Of a DNA stretch of 6,159 nt, positions 1-6,159 are shown in pieces (within the stretch, counting starts at the first letter, position 1; every line of letters starts with the position of its first letter). The notes beneath the pieces are model-generated. The model made no database searches. It had not been told where the DNA came from and saw nothing but the letters and a program-made list of their open reading frames with translations. A program made the position numbers and the translations under genes. This DNA comes from Burkholderiales bacterium (GTDB taxonomy: Bacteria; Pseudomonadota; Gammaproteobacteria; Burkholderiales; Burkholderiaceae_D): assembly GCA_005800405.1 (NCBI GenBank), contig SYFN01000062.1, positions 1 through 6,159 of the forward strand, in the 5' to 3' direction.

Positions 1-387
1 CTGCTGTACGCCTGCCGGCTGGTGCGCAAGGCACGTGCGGCCGATATGCGTGTCGTGATTTTTTCTCGGGACCGACAGCAGCTCAGAGCGCTGGATGAAG
101 CGCTCTGGACTTTTTCGGAACTAGATTTCCTGCCTCACGTCACCACTGATGATACGCTGGCACCGCAAACACCCGTCATCCTAGCAGATGATGCCGAGGT
201 GGCACTTCCTCATCATCAAATATTGATCAACCTGTCGGGCGAGACGCCAGCGCATTTCGCGCGCTTTGAGCGTTTATTTGAAGTCGTTTCTACTGATGAA
301 GATGATCTCACCGCCGGACGCGAGCGTTACCGGCAGTACCAGCAACGCGGCTATCCTCTCACCCATTTTGTGGCAGAAAAAACATGA
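1..387 (+). CDS. holC: DNA polymerase III subunit chi (HolC), 5'-truncated by window edge
   Basis: HolC is the chi accessory subunit of the DNA polymerase III clamp-loader assembly; in the characterised family it binds the C-terminal tail of single-stranded-DNA-binding protein and links it to the replisome through psi (HolD). The frame is open from base 1 and reads LLYACRLVRKA, so the gene enters from the left and about 15 N-terminal residues are probably missing; 128 residues are visible. Recognisable family features are the ACRLVRKA helix, the VVIFS strand, the block LRALDEALWTFSELDFLPH, the segment TPVILAD, the HHQILINL strand, and the FARFERLFEVV and GRERYRQYQQRGYPLTH elements near the C-terminus. 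A GTG at 22 is an internal valine codon, not the real start. The stop overlaps the next start as ATGA (384-387), which suggests translational coupling. Identification is from recalled family resemblance. Confidence 0.9.
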   Translation: MLYACRLVRKARAADMRVVIFSRDRQQLRALDEALWTFSELDFLPHVTTDDTLAPQTPVILADDAEVALPHHQILINLSGETPAHFARFERLFEVVSTDEDDLTAGRERYRQYQQRGYPLTHFVAEKT

Positions 388-893
388 GCGATACGAACCA
401 CACAACCGGCTCCGGTGACGATACCGATGCTGATATACCCGTACTCACTGACATCATTGTTGATGACGCATACATCAGTTCTGACCGGGAAGAAAACATC
501 GCCAGCGTTGAAGCTCTCGCTGCAGGTGCAGCTACCTCGGTGGCCGCGGACACGGAAAATAACGCGACGCTCCCGCCACCATCGCTGCAGCCTATTGAAG
601 CCGAACTGACAGCACGCCTGAGTGCGGAACTGGCCATGCAGATTCCCGTGCTACTCGAAGCGGCCCTCCGGGAACACCTGCCACGAGCGATAGGCGCAAA
701 ATTGCAAGCCGAACTGCTCTCGGCCTTGGCCAATGCATTACCAGGTGCCGCCCAGAATGCTGCAGCGGAACTTTCTTCGACGCTGGCGTTCGAAGTGGGC
801 GGGCTGCTTGAACAGCGTCTTGAAGAGGAAGTGCGGCGTGCAGTATCGGATGAAATCGCACGAATATCGGCAGATCACCAGCATCCAAGCTGA
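384..893 (+). CDS. Small acidic helical protein of unknown function, DUF2486-like, coupled to holC
   Basis: This 169-residue protein has no function I can assign. Its N-terminal 60 residues are acidic, low in complexity and probably disordered, and contain a short IPVLTDIIVDD motif (about residues 19-29). This resembles the N-terminus of DUF2486 proteins, which I recall next to holC in Burkholderia-type genomes. A proline-rich linker (TLPPPSLQP) leads to a long, alanine- and leucine-rich, probably amphipathic helical region (about residues 70-165) with alternating charged and hydrophobic positions, compatible with coiled-coil or helical-bundle assembly. No signal peptide or membrane segment is seen, so a cytoplasmic protein is expected. 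The ATG overlaps the holC stop (ATGA) and has only a weak Shine-Dalgarno sequence, so translation probably depends on ribosomes finishing holC. An ORF in another frame over the same stretch lacks this context. The DUF name is less certain than the coding call. Confidence 0.75.
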   Translation: MSDTNHTTGSGDDTDADIPVLTDIIVDDAYISSDREENIASVEALAAGAATSVAADTENNATLPPPSLQPIEAELTARLSAELAMQIPVLLEAALREHLPRAIGAKLQAELLSALANALPGAAQNAAAELSSTLAFEVGGLLEQRLEEEVRRAVSDEIARISADHQHPS

Positions 894-992
894 AGTACAG
901 AGGGTTGTTGTGTTGCGAACAAAAATTTGAGTAATCCGTGGCGTAAATGACGCCTATTTCATGCACAGTGTTTTTACAATCCTGACTCCCGT

Positions 993-1008
993 TGCAGCGG
1001 CCACTGCA
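993..1008. promoter_or_regulatory. Near-perfect 16-bp palindrome upstream of dadA, possible operator
   Basis: TGCAG-C-GGCC-A-CTGCA is a 16-base palindrome with a single mismatched pair, centred between 1000 and 1001. It ends 32 bases before the dadA start codon. A TACAAT hexamer at 975-980 (5 of 6 matches to the sigma-70 -10 box) lies just upstream without a convincing -35 partner; if it is the -10, the palindrome would cover the first transcribed bases, a usual place for a repressor site. The symmetry is directly visible; the regulatory role is inference, and the binding protein is unknown. Confidence 0.25.
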
Positions 1009-1040
1009 TCATTCATCCGCTTATCTCACAGGATGTTCCA

Positions 1041-2354
1041 ATGAAAATCATCTTTCTTGGCGCCGGTATCATCGGCACCGCATCCGCCTGGTTTTTGCAA
1101 AAAACAGGGTATGAGGTCATCGTCATTGATCGCCAGCCCGGCCCTGCGCTTGAGACCAGCTTTGCGAACGGCGGTCAAATCTCTGTCTCTCACGCCGAGC
1201 CTTGGGCGAATCCCTCAGCACCCCTGAAAATCCTGAAGTGGCTGGGTCAGGAGGATGCGCCACTGCTGTTTCGTCCACGAGCCGACTGGCTGCAATGGCG
1301 TTGGGGCATGGCGTTTCTGCGTGAATGCACAGCAGATCGCACTGCTCACAACATCCGGCACATCGTCACGCTGGCGGACTACAGCCGTCAGACATTGCAA
1401 TCAGTCCGTGCCGAAACGGGTATTGACTATGATTGCGAAACACGTGGCATTGTGCATTTCTACACCGACGAAGAAGAATTTCGTCAGTCACTTCCCGCCG
1501 CACAGCTGATGCGCGAACTTGGATGTCCGCGTCAGACGATCAGCGCTGACGAGGTTGTCCGCATTGAGCCCGCATTAGGTGCCATACGTCACAAGATCGT
1601 TGGGGGCGATTTCACCCAGACGGATGAATCCGGTGACGTCTACAAATTCACCACTGGCCTTGCACAACGATCCGTTGCTGCCGGTGTGAATTTTCGTTTC
1701 AACACGATGGCCACGCGCTTGATTACTGAGGGTGCAGGCAGCTCGAAACGATTGACGGGCGTTGAGGTCATTGATGCCGAGGGGCGTCATCAGGCAGTGC
1801 ATGCCGACAGTGTACTAATCGCGATGGGCAGCTTCAGCACCACACTGCTCAAACCTCTGGGCATTCCGCTGATGGTGTATCCGGGCAAGGGCTATTCGGC
1901 GACCTTTGAAGTACGCAACCCGACACTCGCTCCGCAGGTGTCACTCACCGATGATGGACACAAACTCGTGATCTCGCGGCTCGGCAATCGTTTGCGCGTT
2001 GCCGGTACCTGCGAAATCAATTGCTATTCCCGAGAACTCAATCCAGCCCGCTGTGAAGCCATTACCCGCCGCACCAGAGAACTGTTCCCTGACGCCTGCG
2101 ACTATGAACGCCCGGTGTACTGGAGCGGGCTGAGGCCGCTCACCCCGTCCAATGTTCCGTACATAGGCGTGACCCGGATCCCCAATCTTTTTCTGAACAC
2201 CGGCCATGGCACACTGGGCTGGACCATGGGCTGTGGCTCAGGCCGCGCAATTGCCGACATCATGTCCGGCCGGCGCCCTGATCTTGATTTTGCGTTCACA
2301 GGCAAGGGACAAGCCGAGCAAGCCCCAAAACTCAGCACCTTAGCGGCACGCTGA
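1041..2354 (+). CDS. dadA: D-amino acid dehydrogenase, DadA family
   Basis: DadA is a membrane-associated FAD flavoenzyme that deaminates D-amino acids (classically D-alanine) to 2-oxo acids and ammonia, passing electrons to the respiratory chain. The 437-residue length fits the family (E. coli DadA is 432). The dinucleotide-binding motif GAGIIG is at residues 7-12 and the acidic residue ending the second strand is D30 (VIVIDR). Other family blocks are ETSFANGGQIS, PWANPSAPLK, LADYSRQTL, the VYPGKGYSATF strand, YWSGLRPLTP, and the C-terminal FAD-binding block NTGHGTLGWTMGCGSG starting at residue 386. The start is supported by AGGA at 1030-1033, seven bases before ATG. The next gene begins 54 bases downstream on the same strand with no obvious terminator between, so co-transcription is likely. 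No alanine racemase or Lrp-type regulator gene lies beside it here. Another D-amino acid or an N-substituted glycine is possible as substrate, since the wider DAO family is broad. Confidence 0.92.
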   Translation: MKIIFLGAGIIGTASAWFLQKTGYEVIVIDRQPGPALETSFANGGQISVSHAEPWANPSAPLKILKWLGQEDAPLLFRPRADWLQWRWGMAFLRECTADRTAHNIRHIVTLADYSRQTLQSVRAETGIDYDCETRGIVHFYTDEEEFRQSLPAAQLMRELGCPRQTISADEVVRIEPALGAIRHKIVGGDFTQTDESGDVYKFTTGLAQRSVAAGVNFRFNTMATRLITEGAGSSKRLTGVEVIDAEGRHQAVHADSVLIAMGSFSTTLLKPLGIPLMVYPGKGYSATFEVRNPTLAPQVSLTDDGHKLVISRLGNRLRVAGTCEINCYSRELNPARCEAITRRTRELFPDACDYERPVYWSGLRPLTPSNVPYIGVTRIPNLFLNTGHGTLGWTMGCGSGRAIADIMSGRRPDLDFAFTGKGQAEQAPKLSTLAAR

Positions 2355-2408
2355 TCGGGTAAGCTTAAAAATCATCGATCATTTTGTTTTTCGTCTCGGA
2401 GGGTATCC

Positions 2409-3548
2409 ATGCAGCTCAACCGTACCGCCTTATCCCTGATCATGCTAATTGCCATCAGCACGAAAGTCATGGCACAAGAACAGGTGGTAAAAATCGGCCA
2501 TGTCGGCCCACTTTCGGGTCAGATAGCGCATCTGGGCAAAGATAATGAAAATGGTGCACGCATGGCGATCGATGCGCTCAATGCCAAAGGTGTGACCATC
2601 GGCGGCAAAAAAATCAAGTTCGTGCTGCAGGGTGAAGATGACGGTGCCAATCCGCAGCAGGCCACCGCCGCTGCACAGAAACTTGCTGATGCCAAGGTCA
2701 ACGGCGTTGTGGGTCACCTGAATTCAGGTACCACCATTCCGGCATCAAAAATCTACCACGACGCTGGCATACCACAGATCTCGCCCTCAGCGACCAATCC
2801 CAAGTACACGATGCAAGGCTACAAGGGCGCGTTTCGTGTAGTGGCCAATGACGGCCAGCTCGGTGGCGCACTTGGCCGCTATACCGCATCGGATATCAAA
2901 GCGCAGCGCATCGCGATCATCGACGACCGTACCGCTTACGGCCAAGGTGTCGCCGACGAATTCGCGAAAGCGGCCAAAGCTGCTGGCCTCACCATCGTGG
3001 GTCGTCAATACACCACCGACAAAGCCACCGACTTCAATGCCATCCTGACCGCGATCAAGGGCAAGTCGCCCGACCTGATTTTCTTCGGTGGTATGGATGC
3101 CGTCGCGGGACCTATGCTGCGCCAAATGAAGCAGCTCGGCATACAAGCCAAATTCATGGGCGGTGACGGCATTTGTACCGAACAGCTGCCGTCACTGGCA
3201 GGTGCCGGCATGAGTGATGGGCAGGTAGTGTGTGCCGAGGCCGGTGGGGTCGAGGAAAGCGAGAAAAAAATCGTAGAAAAATTCCGCGATGACTACAAGA
3301 AGAAATTTGGTCTCGAGGTCAAGCTGTATGCGCCTTATGTCTACGATGCAGTAATGGTGATGGTCGCCGCCATGCAGAAAGCGAACTCTGTAGAGCCCGC
3401 CAAATATTTGCCAGAGCTCGCAAAGATCAACTACGACGGCGTCACCGGCAAGATCGAGTTTGATGCGCGCGGCGATATGAAGAATGGTTTGCTGACGCTC
3501 TATACGTACAAGGGTGGCAAGCGTTCGCAAATCGCTGTTACCAAATGA
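2409..3548 (+). CDS. Branched-chain amino acid ABC transporter substrate-binding protein (LivJ/LivK type)
   Basis: This is a periplasmic type I solute-binding protein of the leucine/isoleucine/valine-binding family, which delivers ligand to a LivHM permease with LivG/LivF ATPases. The 379-residue precursor has a signal peptide: a basic start (QLNR), a hydrophobic core (LSLIMLIAIS) and probable cleavage after VMA at residue 22. The mature protein begins QEQVVKIGHVGPLSG, the usual first strand and loop. Ligand-pocket blocks are GHLNSGTT (102-109) and SPSATNP (125-131), which align with the serine and threonine binding loops of E. coli LivJ/LivK; the AYGQG loop is at 176-180. C256 and C275 flank a short loop and could form a disulfide. 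A strong GGAGGG Shine-Dalgarno (2398-2403) five bases before the ATG fixes the start and suggests high expression. No permease or ATPase gene follows, so it is an orphan here. Exact ligand is not readable; other hydrophobic or polar amino acids, or amides, are possible. Confidence 0.9.
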   Translation: MQLNRTALSLIMLIAISTKVMAQEQVVKIGHVGPLSGQIAHLGKDNENGARMAIDALNAKGVTIGGKKIKFVLQGEDDGANPQQATAAAQKLADAKVNGVVGHLNSGTTIPASKIYHDAGIPQISPSATNPKYTMQGYKGAFRVVANDGQLGGALGRYTASDIKAQRIAIIDDRTAYGQGVADEFAKAAKAAGLTIVGRQYTTDKATDFNAILTAIKGKSPDLIFFGGMDAVAGPMLRQMKQLGIQAKFMGGDGICTEQLPSLAGAGMSDGQVVCAEAGGVEESEKKIVEKFRDDYKKKFGLEVKLYAPYVYDAVMVMVAAMQKANSVEPAKYLPELAKINYDGVTGKIEFDARGDMKNGLLTLYTYKGGKRSQIAVTK

Positions 3549-3667
3549 TGACTGGCAACGGGTTCTGCGTCTCTTTCAGTGGGACCTTCGTCTGCAGCGC
3601 ACCTCACTCATCCAGGGGAACAAGTGTCTGTTACTGCATCATGCGCGTCCGATAAGCAGAAAATTTC

Positions 3668-3734
3668 CTATTCAAACTAAAGCTACTGGATCCCGGCGCA
3701 GTCCGGGGTCCAGCGACGATCGACTTTTGAATAG
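3668..3734. repeat. Nested inverted repeat, REP-like element
   Basis: An inner hairpin pairs CTGGATCCCGG (3686-3696) with CCGGGGTCCAG (3703-3713): 11 pairs with one T:G wobble and a six-base CGCAGT loop. It is enclosed by a second perfect 9-base inverted repeat, CTATTCAAA (3668-3676) with TTTGAATAG (3726-3734). The right outer arm can instead join a 7-base hairpin TTTTGAA-TAG-TTCAAAA (3725-3741), so the two outer foldings exclude each other. The core resembles the GGATCCCGG/CCGGGATCC-type palindromes scattered between genes in many proteobacteria. There is no T-tract after the inner stem, so it is not a standard terminator. Copy number in the genome cannot be seen from one copy. Confidence 0.5.
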
Positions 3735-3784
3735 TTCAAAAAATGGGTAATCTGGGGGATCAGCGTGACGCTTCAGCGGCCAAC

Positions 3785-3812
3785 AAAAAAGCGCCCCGAA
3801 GAGCGCTTTTTT
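3785..3812 (-). terminator. Rho-independent terminator between convergent genes, stronger for the cytochrome c gene
   Basis: AAAAAAGCGC (3785-3794) and GCGCTTTTTT (3803-3812) are exact inverted repeats around eight bases. Read on the - strand, 20 bases past the cytochrome c stop, the stem extends to GCGCTC-TTCG-GGGCGC, closing on a stable C(UUCG)G tetraloop and followed by six T. On the + strand the same DNA has a C/A mismatch near the loop but still GC pairs followed by TTTTTT, so it may also stop transcripts from the binding-protein gene about 240 bases upstream. Confidence 0.85.
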
Positions 3813-3831
3813 ACTTGATGAATGCGGTCGA

Positions 3832-4140
3832 TTATTTTAGCGACAGAACCCATTTAGCCAACGTCTTTGCTTCAGCATCTGACACTTGTGGGTTTGCAGG
3901 CATCGGGATCTGACCCCATACACCGCTACCACCCTTCATGATCTTGGCTGCCAGATTGGCTTCAGCAGACTTGTCGCCTTTGTACTTGGCAGCGACTTCT
4001 TTGTAACCTGGACCGATCAGCTTGGAATCTACCGCGTGGCACGCAAGGCAGTTCTTTTCTCTTGCCAGCTGCTCGCTGGCGGATGCAGCACCTGACACCA
4101 ATGCGCCCAAAGCGATTGCTGCGACAAGGATACGTTTCAT
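3832..4140 (-). CDS. Exported class I cytochrome c (c551/c552 type)
   Basis: This small periplasmic monohaem cytochrome carries electrons between respiratory complexes, for example to a terminal oxidase, a nitrite reductase or a peroxidase. The 102-residue precursor has a signal peptide ([15 protein letters not shown], cleavage probably after ASA at residue 21), leaving a mature protein of about 81 residues, the usual size for c551/c552. The haem-binding CLACH is at residues 31-35, with H35 the proximal ligand; the IGPGY loop follows, and M80 in IPMPAN is the expected distal ligand. The blocks [16 protein letters not shown] and LAKWVLSLK closely resemble the Nitrosomonas c552 pattern as recalled. 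The start at 4140 is chosen over an in-frame ATG at 4152 because GGAGA (4150-4146) sits five bases before it and would otherwise lie inside the gene. It is a single-gene unit with its own terminator at 3785-3812. The partner oxidoreductase is not in the window. Confidence 0.93.
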   Translation of the reverse strand: MKRILVAAIALGALVSGAASASEQLAREKNCLACHAVDSKLIGPGYKEVAAKYKGDKSAEANLAAKIMKGGSGVWGQIPMPANPQVSDAEAKTLAKWVLSLK

Positions 4141-4177
4141 GTCAATCTCCATTAAATTGATGACCGCAAAATTTTAC

Positions 4178-4206
4178 ATCTTTTTGGTAATTCTGCTTAC
4201 GGTCAA
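4178..4206 (-). promoter_or_regulatory. Possible sigma-70 promoter of the cytochrome c gene
   Basis: On the - strand TTGACC (4206-4201) matches the -35 consensus in five of six bases, and 17 bases on is AAAGAT (4183-4178), a weak -10 with three matches. It lies about 38 bases before the chosen cytochrome c start, in an A/T-rich leader. Spacing and position are right but the -10 is poor, so this is a tentative call. Confidence 0.3.
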
Positions 4207-4211
4207 CACTA

Positions 4212-4240
4212 TCACCGCCCACACGATACGGCGGGCGTGA
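4212..4240 (-). terminator. GC-rich hairpin after ilvD, possible weak terminator
   Basis: TCACCGCCC (4212-4220) pairs with GGGCGTGA (4233-4240) with one bulged C: five GC pairs plus TCA/TGA. It starts 20 bases past the ilvD stop codon on the - strand. No T-tract follows, so it is not a standard intrinsic terminator; it may stabilise the ilvD mRNA end or assist termination. It also sits just upstream of the proposed cytochrome c promoter and could be a protein-binding site instead. Confidence 0.3.
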
Positions 4241-4259
4241 TTACATTCGCTCACAAACT

Positions 4260-5933
4260 TTAGTCAGTCACTGCGCCGCGGCTGGCCGTCGATGCTAATT
4301 TGGCAAATTTGCCCAATACACCCCGGGTGTACTTTTCCTTGGGTGCTTTCCATGCAGCGCGGCGGCGGGCAATTTCCTCGTCGGGCACATTCAATTGAAT
4401 CAGTAGCTTGTGTACGTCGATGGTGATGGAATCACCGTCCTGCACCAAGCCGATAGTGCCACCACTGATCGCCTCGGGTGCTACGTGGCCGACCACCATA
4501 CCCCACGTCGCACCCGAGAAACGGCCATCGGTAATCAAGCCTACCGATTCACCCAGACCTTTGCCGATCAGGGCTGAGGTCGGTGACAGCATTTCCGGCA
4601 TACCCGGGGCACCGCGTGGTCCCAGATAACGCAAGACGACGACATCACCGGCCTTGATTTTGTCGGCCAGGATGGCTTCCATCGCCGAGGGCTCGTCATC
4701 AAAGACTCGCGCGGGTCCGGTGATGACCGGATTTTTCAGGCCACTGATCTTGGCGACGCAACCTTCGGGAGACAAGTTGCCTTTTAGGATAGCGAGATGC
4801 CCTTCCTTGTACAGCGCCTTGTCGATCGTGCGAATTACATCTTGGTCGGCGCGAGGCACATGGGGCACATTTGCCAGCTCTTCGGCCAGTGTTTTGCCGG
4901 TGATGGTGATGCAATCACCATGCAGCAGACCTGCATTGAGCAGAATCTTCATGACTTGCGGAACGCCACCCGCGTCGTGCAAATCGGTAGCCACATACTC
5001 GCCGGAGGGTTTCAGGTTGCAGATTACCGGTACTTTCTTGCGCATGCGCTCGAAGTCATCAATGGTCCACTCCACCTCTGCTGCGTGGGCGATCGCCAGA
5101 TAATGCAGAACCGCGTTGGTCGAGCCCCCAGTCGCCATGATCACGGCCACGGCATTTTCGATCGACTTGCGAGTGATGATGTCGCGCGGACGCAGATTGC
5201 GCTTGACCGCCTCGACCAAGACGCGCGCCGATTCCGCTGCGGAAACCGTTTTCTCGTCATCCGGGTTCGCCATCGTCGACGAATACATGAGCGACATGCC
5301 CAATGCTTCGAAGGAGGATGACATAGTGTTTGCGGTGAACATACCACCGCAGGAGCCAGTAGACGGGCAGGCGTTGCGCTCGATTCCCACAAAATCTTCC
5401 TCGGACATTTTGCCGGCCGTGAACTGCCCAACGGCTTCGAAGGCCGAGACGATGGTCAGATCAGTGCCTTTCCATTTACCTGGCTTGATGGTGCCGCCAT
5501 AGACGTAGATGCCCGGCACATTGGTGCGCGCCAGCGCAATCATCCCGCCTGGCATATTTTTGTCGCAGCCACCGATGACCACGCAGCCATCCATCCACTG
5601 GCCCTGAACACAGGTTTCAATGCAGTCGGCGATCACTTCACGTGAAATCAGTGAATATTTCATCCCCTCAGTACCCATGGACATGCCGTCCGAAATGGTA
5701 GGGGTTCCAAAGACCTGCGGATTGCCACCTGCCTCCTTGGTGGCCGCGATGGCCGCATCCGCCAGTTTTTGCAGACCGGAGTTACATGGCGTGATGGTCG
5801 AATGACCATTCGCCACGCCAATCATGGGCTTGTCGAAATCGGATTTTTCGTAGCCCATCGCGTAATACATGGCGCGGTTGGGGCTGCGGGCTACGCCCTG
5901 GGTAATATTCTTGGAACGGTCATTGGCTGCCAT
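4260..5933 (-). CDS. ilvD: Dihydroxy-acid dehydratase (IlvD)
   Basis: IlvD dehydrates 2,3-dihydroxy-isovalerate and 2,3-dihydroxy-3-methylvalerate to their 2-keto acids, the third common step of valine, leucine and isoleucine synthesis, in the cytoplasm with an Fe-S cluster and Mg2+. The 557 residues match the usual length of the shorter IlvD class. Cluster cysteines are C50 (TPCNSG), C123 (GGCDKN) and C195 (TGSCGG); D82, D124 and K125 correspond to metal-site residues in the IlvD/Edd fold, where the lysine is carbamylated in solved structures. Both signatures are present: [11 protein letters not shown] from 123 and [10 protein letters not shown] ending at 474, with S473 the likely catalytic base. 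The start at 5933 has GGAG (5942-5939) five bases upstream; an in-frame GTG at 6011 would add 26 residues that do not look like IlvD. All three cysteines argue for activity. The sugar-acid dehydratase paralogues are less likely on sequence pattern. An IS element starts about 85 bases upstream. Confidence 0.96.
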   Translation of the reverse strand: MAANDRSKNITQGVARSPNRAMYYAMGYEKSDFDKPMIGVANGHSTITPCNSGLQKLADAAIAATKEAGGNPQVFGTPTISDGMSMGTEGMKYSLISREVIADCIETCVQGQWMDGCVVIGGCDKNMPGGMIALARTNVPGIYVYGGTIKPGKWKGTDLTIVSAFEAVGQFTAGKMSEEDFVGIERNACPSTGSCGGMFTANTMSSSFEALGMSLMYSSTMANPDDEKTVSAAESARVLVEAVKRNLRPRDIITRKSIENAVAVIMATGGSTNAVLHYLAIAHAAEVEWTIDDFERMRKKVPVICNLKPSGEYVATDLHDAGGVPQVMKILLNAGLLHGDCITITGKTLAEELANVPHVPRADQDVIRTIDKALYKEGHLAILKGNLSPEGCVAKISGLKNPVITGPARVFDDEPSAMEAILADKIKAGDVVVLRYLGPRGAPGMPEMLSPTSALIGKGLGESVGLITDGRFSGATWGMVVGHVAPEAISGGTIGLVQDGDSITIDVHKLLIQLNVPDEEIARRRAAWKAPKEKYTRGVLGKFAKLASTASRGAVTD

Positions 5934-5969
5934 GGTGTCTCCAGTGCAACGGGTTACGGAAAGTTGATC

Positions 5970-5998
5970 ACGATGCCTTGTGCCAGACCCTGTGTCAA
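5970..5998 (-). promoter_or_regulatory. Candidate ilvD promoter
   Basis: A perfect TTGACA -35 hexamer (5998-5993, - strand) is followed after 17 bases by CATCGT (5975-5970), a weak -10 with three matches, 36 bases before the ilvD ATG. A second option is TATATT (6003-5998), five of six matches to the -10, whose -35 would fall across the IS boundary. The two overlap, so at most one is likely to be used. Only the perfect -35 supports the first option. Confidence 0.35.
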
Positions 5999-6017
5999 AT
6001 ATATGATTCACACACTA

Positions 6018-6021
6018 CTAA
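6018..6021. repeat. CTAA, likely target-site duplication of the IS element
   Basis: CTAA fits the YTAR target preference known for the IS5 group and lies exactly before the presumed IS end. The second copy would be beyond the right edge, so duplication itself is not seen. Confidence 0.45.
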
Positions 6022-6159
6022 GGAAGCGCTGATTTATTCCCCGAAGGCCTTCCCGTAACGCAGTTGTTCTTTTAGAATTACGTCTACGCCCCCTGCTAGC
6101 GAGACTGCTCATGCAAACTAGTTTCTCCGAACTAGAATACGCCGCGAAGAAGAAGATCA
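6022..6159 (+). mobile_element. IS5-family insertion sequence, left end (truncated by window edge)
   Basis: The element is recognised by its transposase start at 6111 and by a left-end sequence GGAAGCGCTGATTTATTCC (6022-6040), which looks like the terminal inverted repeat of IS5-group elements. A 10-base palindrome GAAGGCCTTC (6043-6052) follows inside the leader. A plausible internal promoter for the transposase has TAGAAT (6073-6078) as -10 with a poor -35, TTCCCG (6050-6055). The right end, the second repeat and the length are outside the window. The exact first base is inferred from the CTAA junction and could be off by a base or two. Confidence 0.75.
6111..6159 (+). CDS. IS5-family transposase, N-terminal 16 codons only
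   Basis: The reading frame starts MQTSFSELEYAAKKKI and runs off the window. This N-terminus is characteristic of IS5-group DDE transposases, which cut and paste the element through its terminal inverted repeats; the catalytic DDE domain lies outside the view. The Shine-Dalgarno sequence is weak (GCGAGA about nine bases upstream), common for transposases. It points away from ilvD, so the two start regions are back to back with the IS end between them. Whether the full transposase is intact cannot be judged here. Confidence 0.8.
   Translation, partial: MQTSFSELEYAAKKKI

Noticed and set aside
940..954. Small hairpin GGCGT-AAATG-ACGCC downstream of the holC-linked gene, considered as a terminator.
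   Set aside because: The stem is only five pairs and is followed by TATTTC rather than a clean T-tract, so it is too weak to call.
592..966. 124-codon open frame on the - strand opposite the holC-linked gene.
   Set aside because: It runs across the 3' end of the supported gene into the intergenic gap, is arginine- and proline-rich in the way of shadow frames, and shows no family resemblance.
3514..3750. 78-codon + strand frame overlapping the end of the binding-protein gene and the nested repeat.
   Set aside because: It starts inside the supported gene in another frame, crosses the inverted repeat, and has no ribosome binding site or recognisable protein features.
4797..5321. 174-codon open frame on the + strand inside ilvD, with several similar ones on both sides.
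   Set aside because: It is antisense to the well-supported ilvD, has no recognisable domain or ribosome binding site, and long antisense frames are expected opposite a GC-biased gene.
5934..6011. 26-residue N-terminal extension of IlvD from a GTG at 6011.
   Set aside because: The extension does not resemble IlvD, whereas the ATG at 5933 has a good Shine-Dalgarno and gives the usual 557-residue length.
1..6159. CRISPR array, tRNA, rRNA, riboswitch, toxin-antitoxin or defence genes.
   Set aside because: No spaced direct repeats, no cloverleaf or conserved RNA core, and no matching protein motifs were seen by eye in the window.

Overview
The window looks like a chromosomal segment of a betaproteobacterium of moderate GC content. 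The inference rests on gene content and protein resemblance: a HolC of the betaproteobacterial type followed by a small DUF2486-like gene, a DadA-type D-amino acid dehydrogenase, a c551/c552-type cytochrome closely resembling those of Nitrosomonas and relatives, and a 557-residue IlvD. The genus cannot be fixed from this sequence alone.

Layout. On the + strand, the 3' part of holC (DNA polymerase III chi, cut by the left edge) overlaps by ATGA a small acidic, helical protein of unknown function (384-893). After a 147-base gap with an operator-like palindrome come dadA (1041-2354) and, 54 bases on, a periplasmic LivJ/LivK-type substrate-binding protein (2409-3548). A 283-base gap holds a nested REP-like inverted repeat and a strong hairpin terminator between convergent genes. 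On the - strand are a small exported class I cytochrome c (3832-4140) and ilvD, dihydroxy-acid dehydratase (4260-5933). At the right edge an IS5-family element begins about 85 bases upstream of ilvD, preceded by CTAA, and carries the first 16 codons of its transposase, pointing out of the window.

How the genes fit together. The centre has an amino-acid theme. DadA oxidises D-amino acids at the inner membrane, the binding protein probably captures branched-chain or related amino acids in the periplasm, and IlvD makes the 2-keto acid precursors of valine, leucine and isoleucine. The dadA/binding-protein pair is probably co-transcribed, but no permease or ATPase genes are in view, so the binding protein must use components encoded elsewhere. 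The cytochrome is a single-gene unit and holC plus its neighbour form a separate replication-linked unit.

I see no clear novel multi-gene system. The points most worth a second look are the coupled unknown gene after holC, the nested inverted repeat at 3668-3734, the palindrome before dadA, and the IS insertion in front of ilvD. No stretch over 300 bases lacks a gene.
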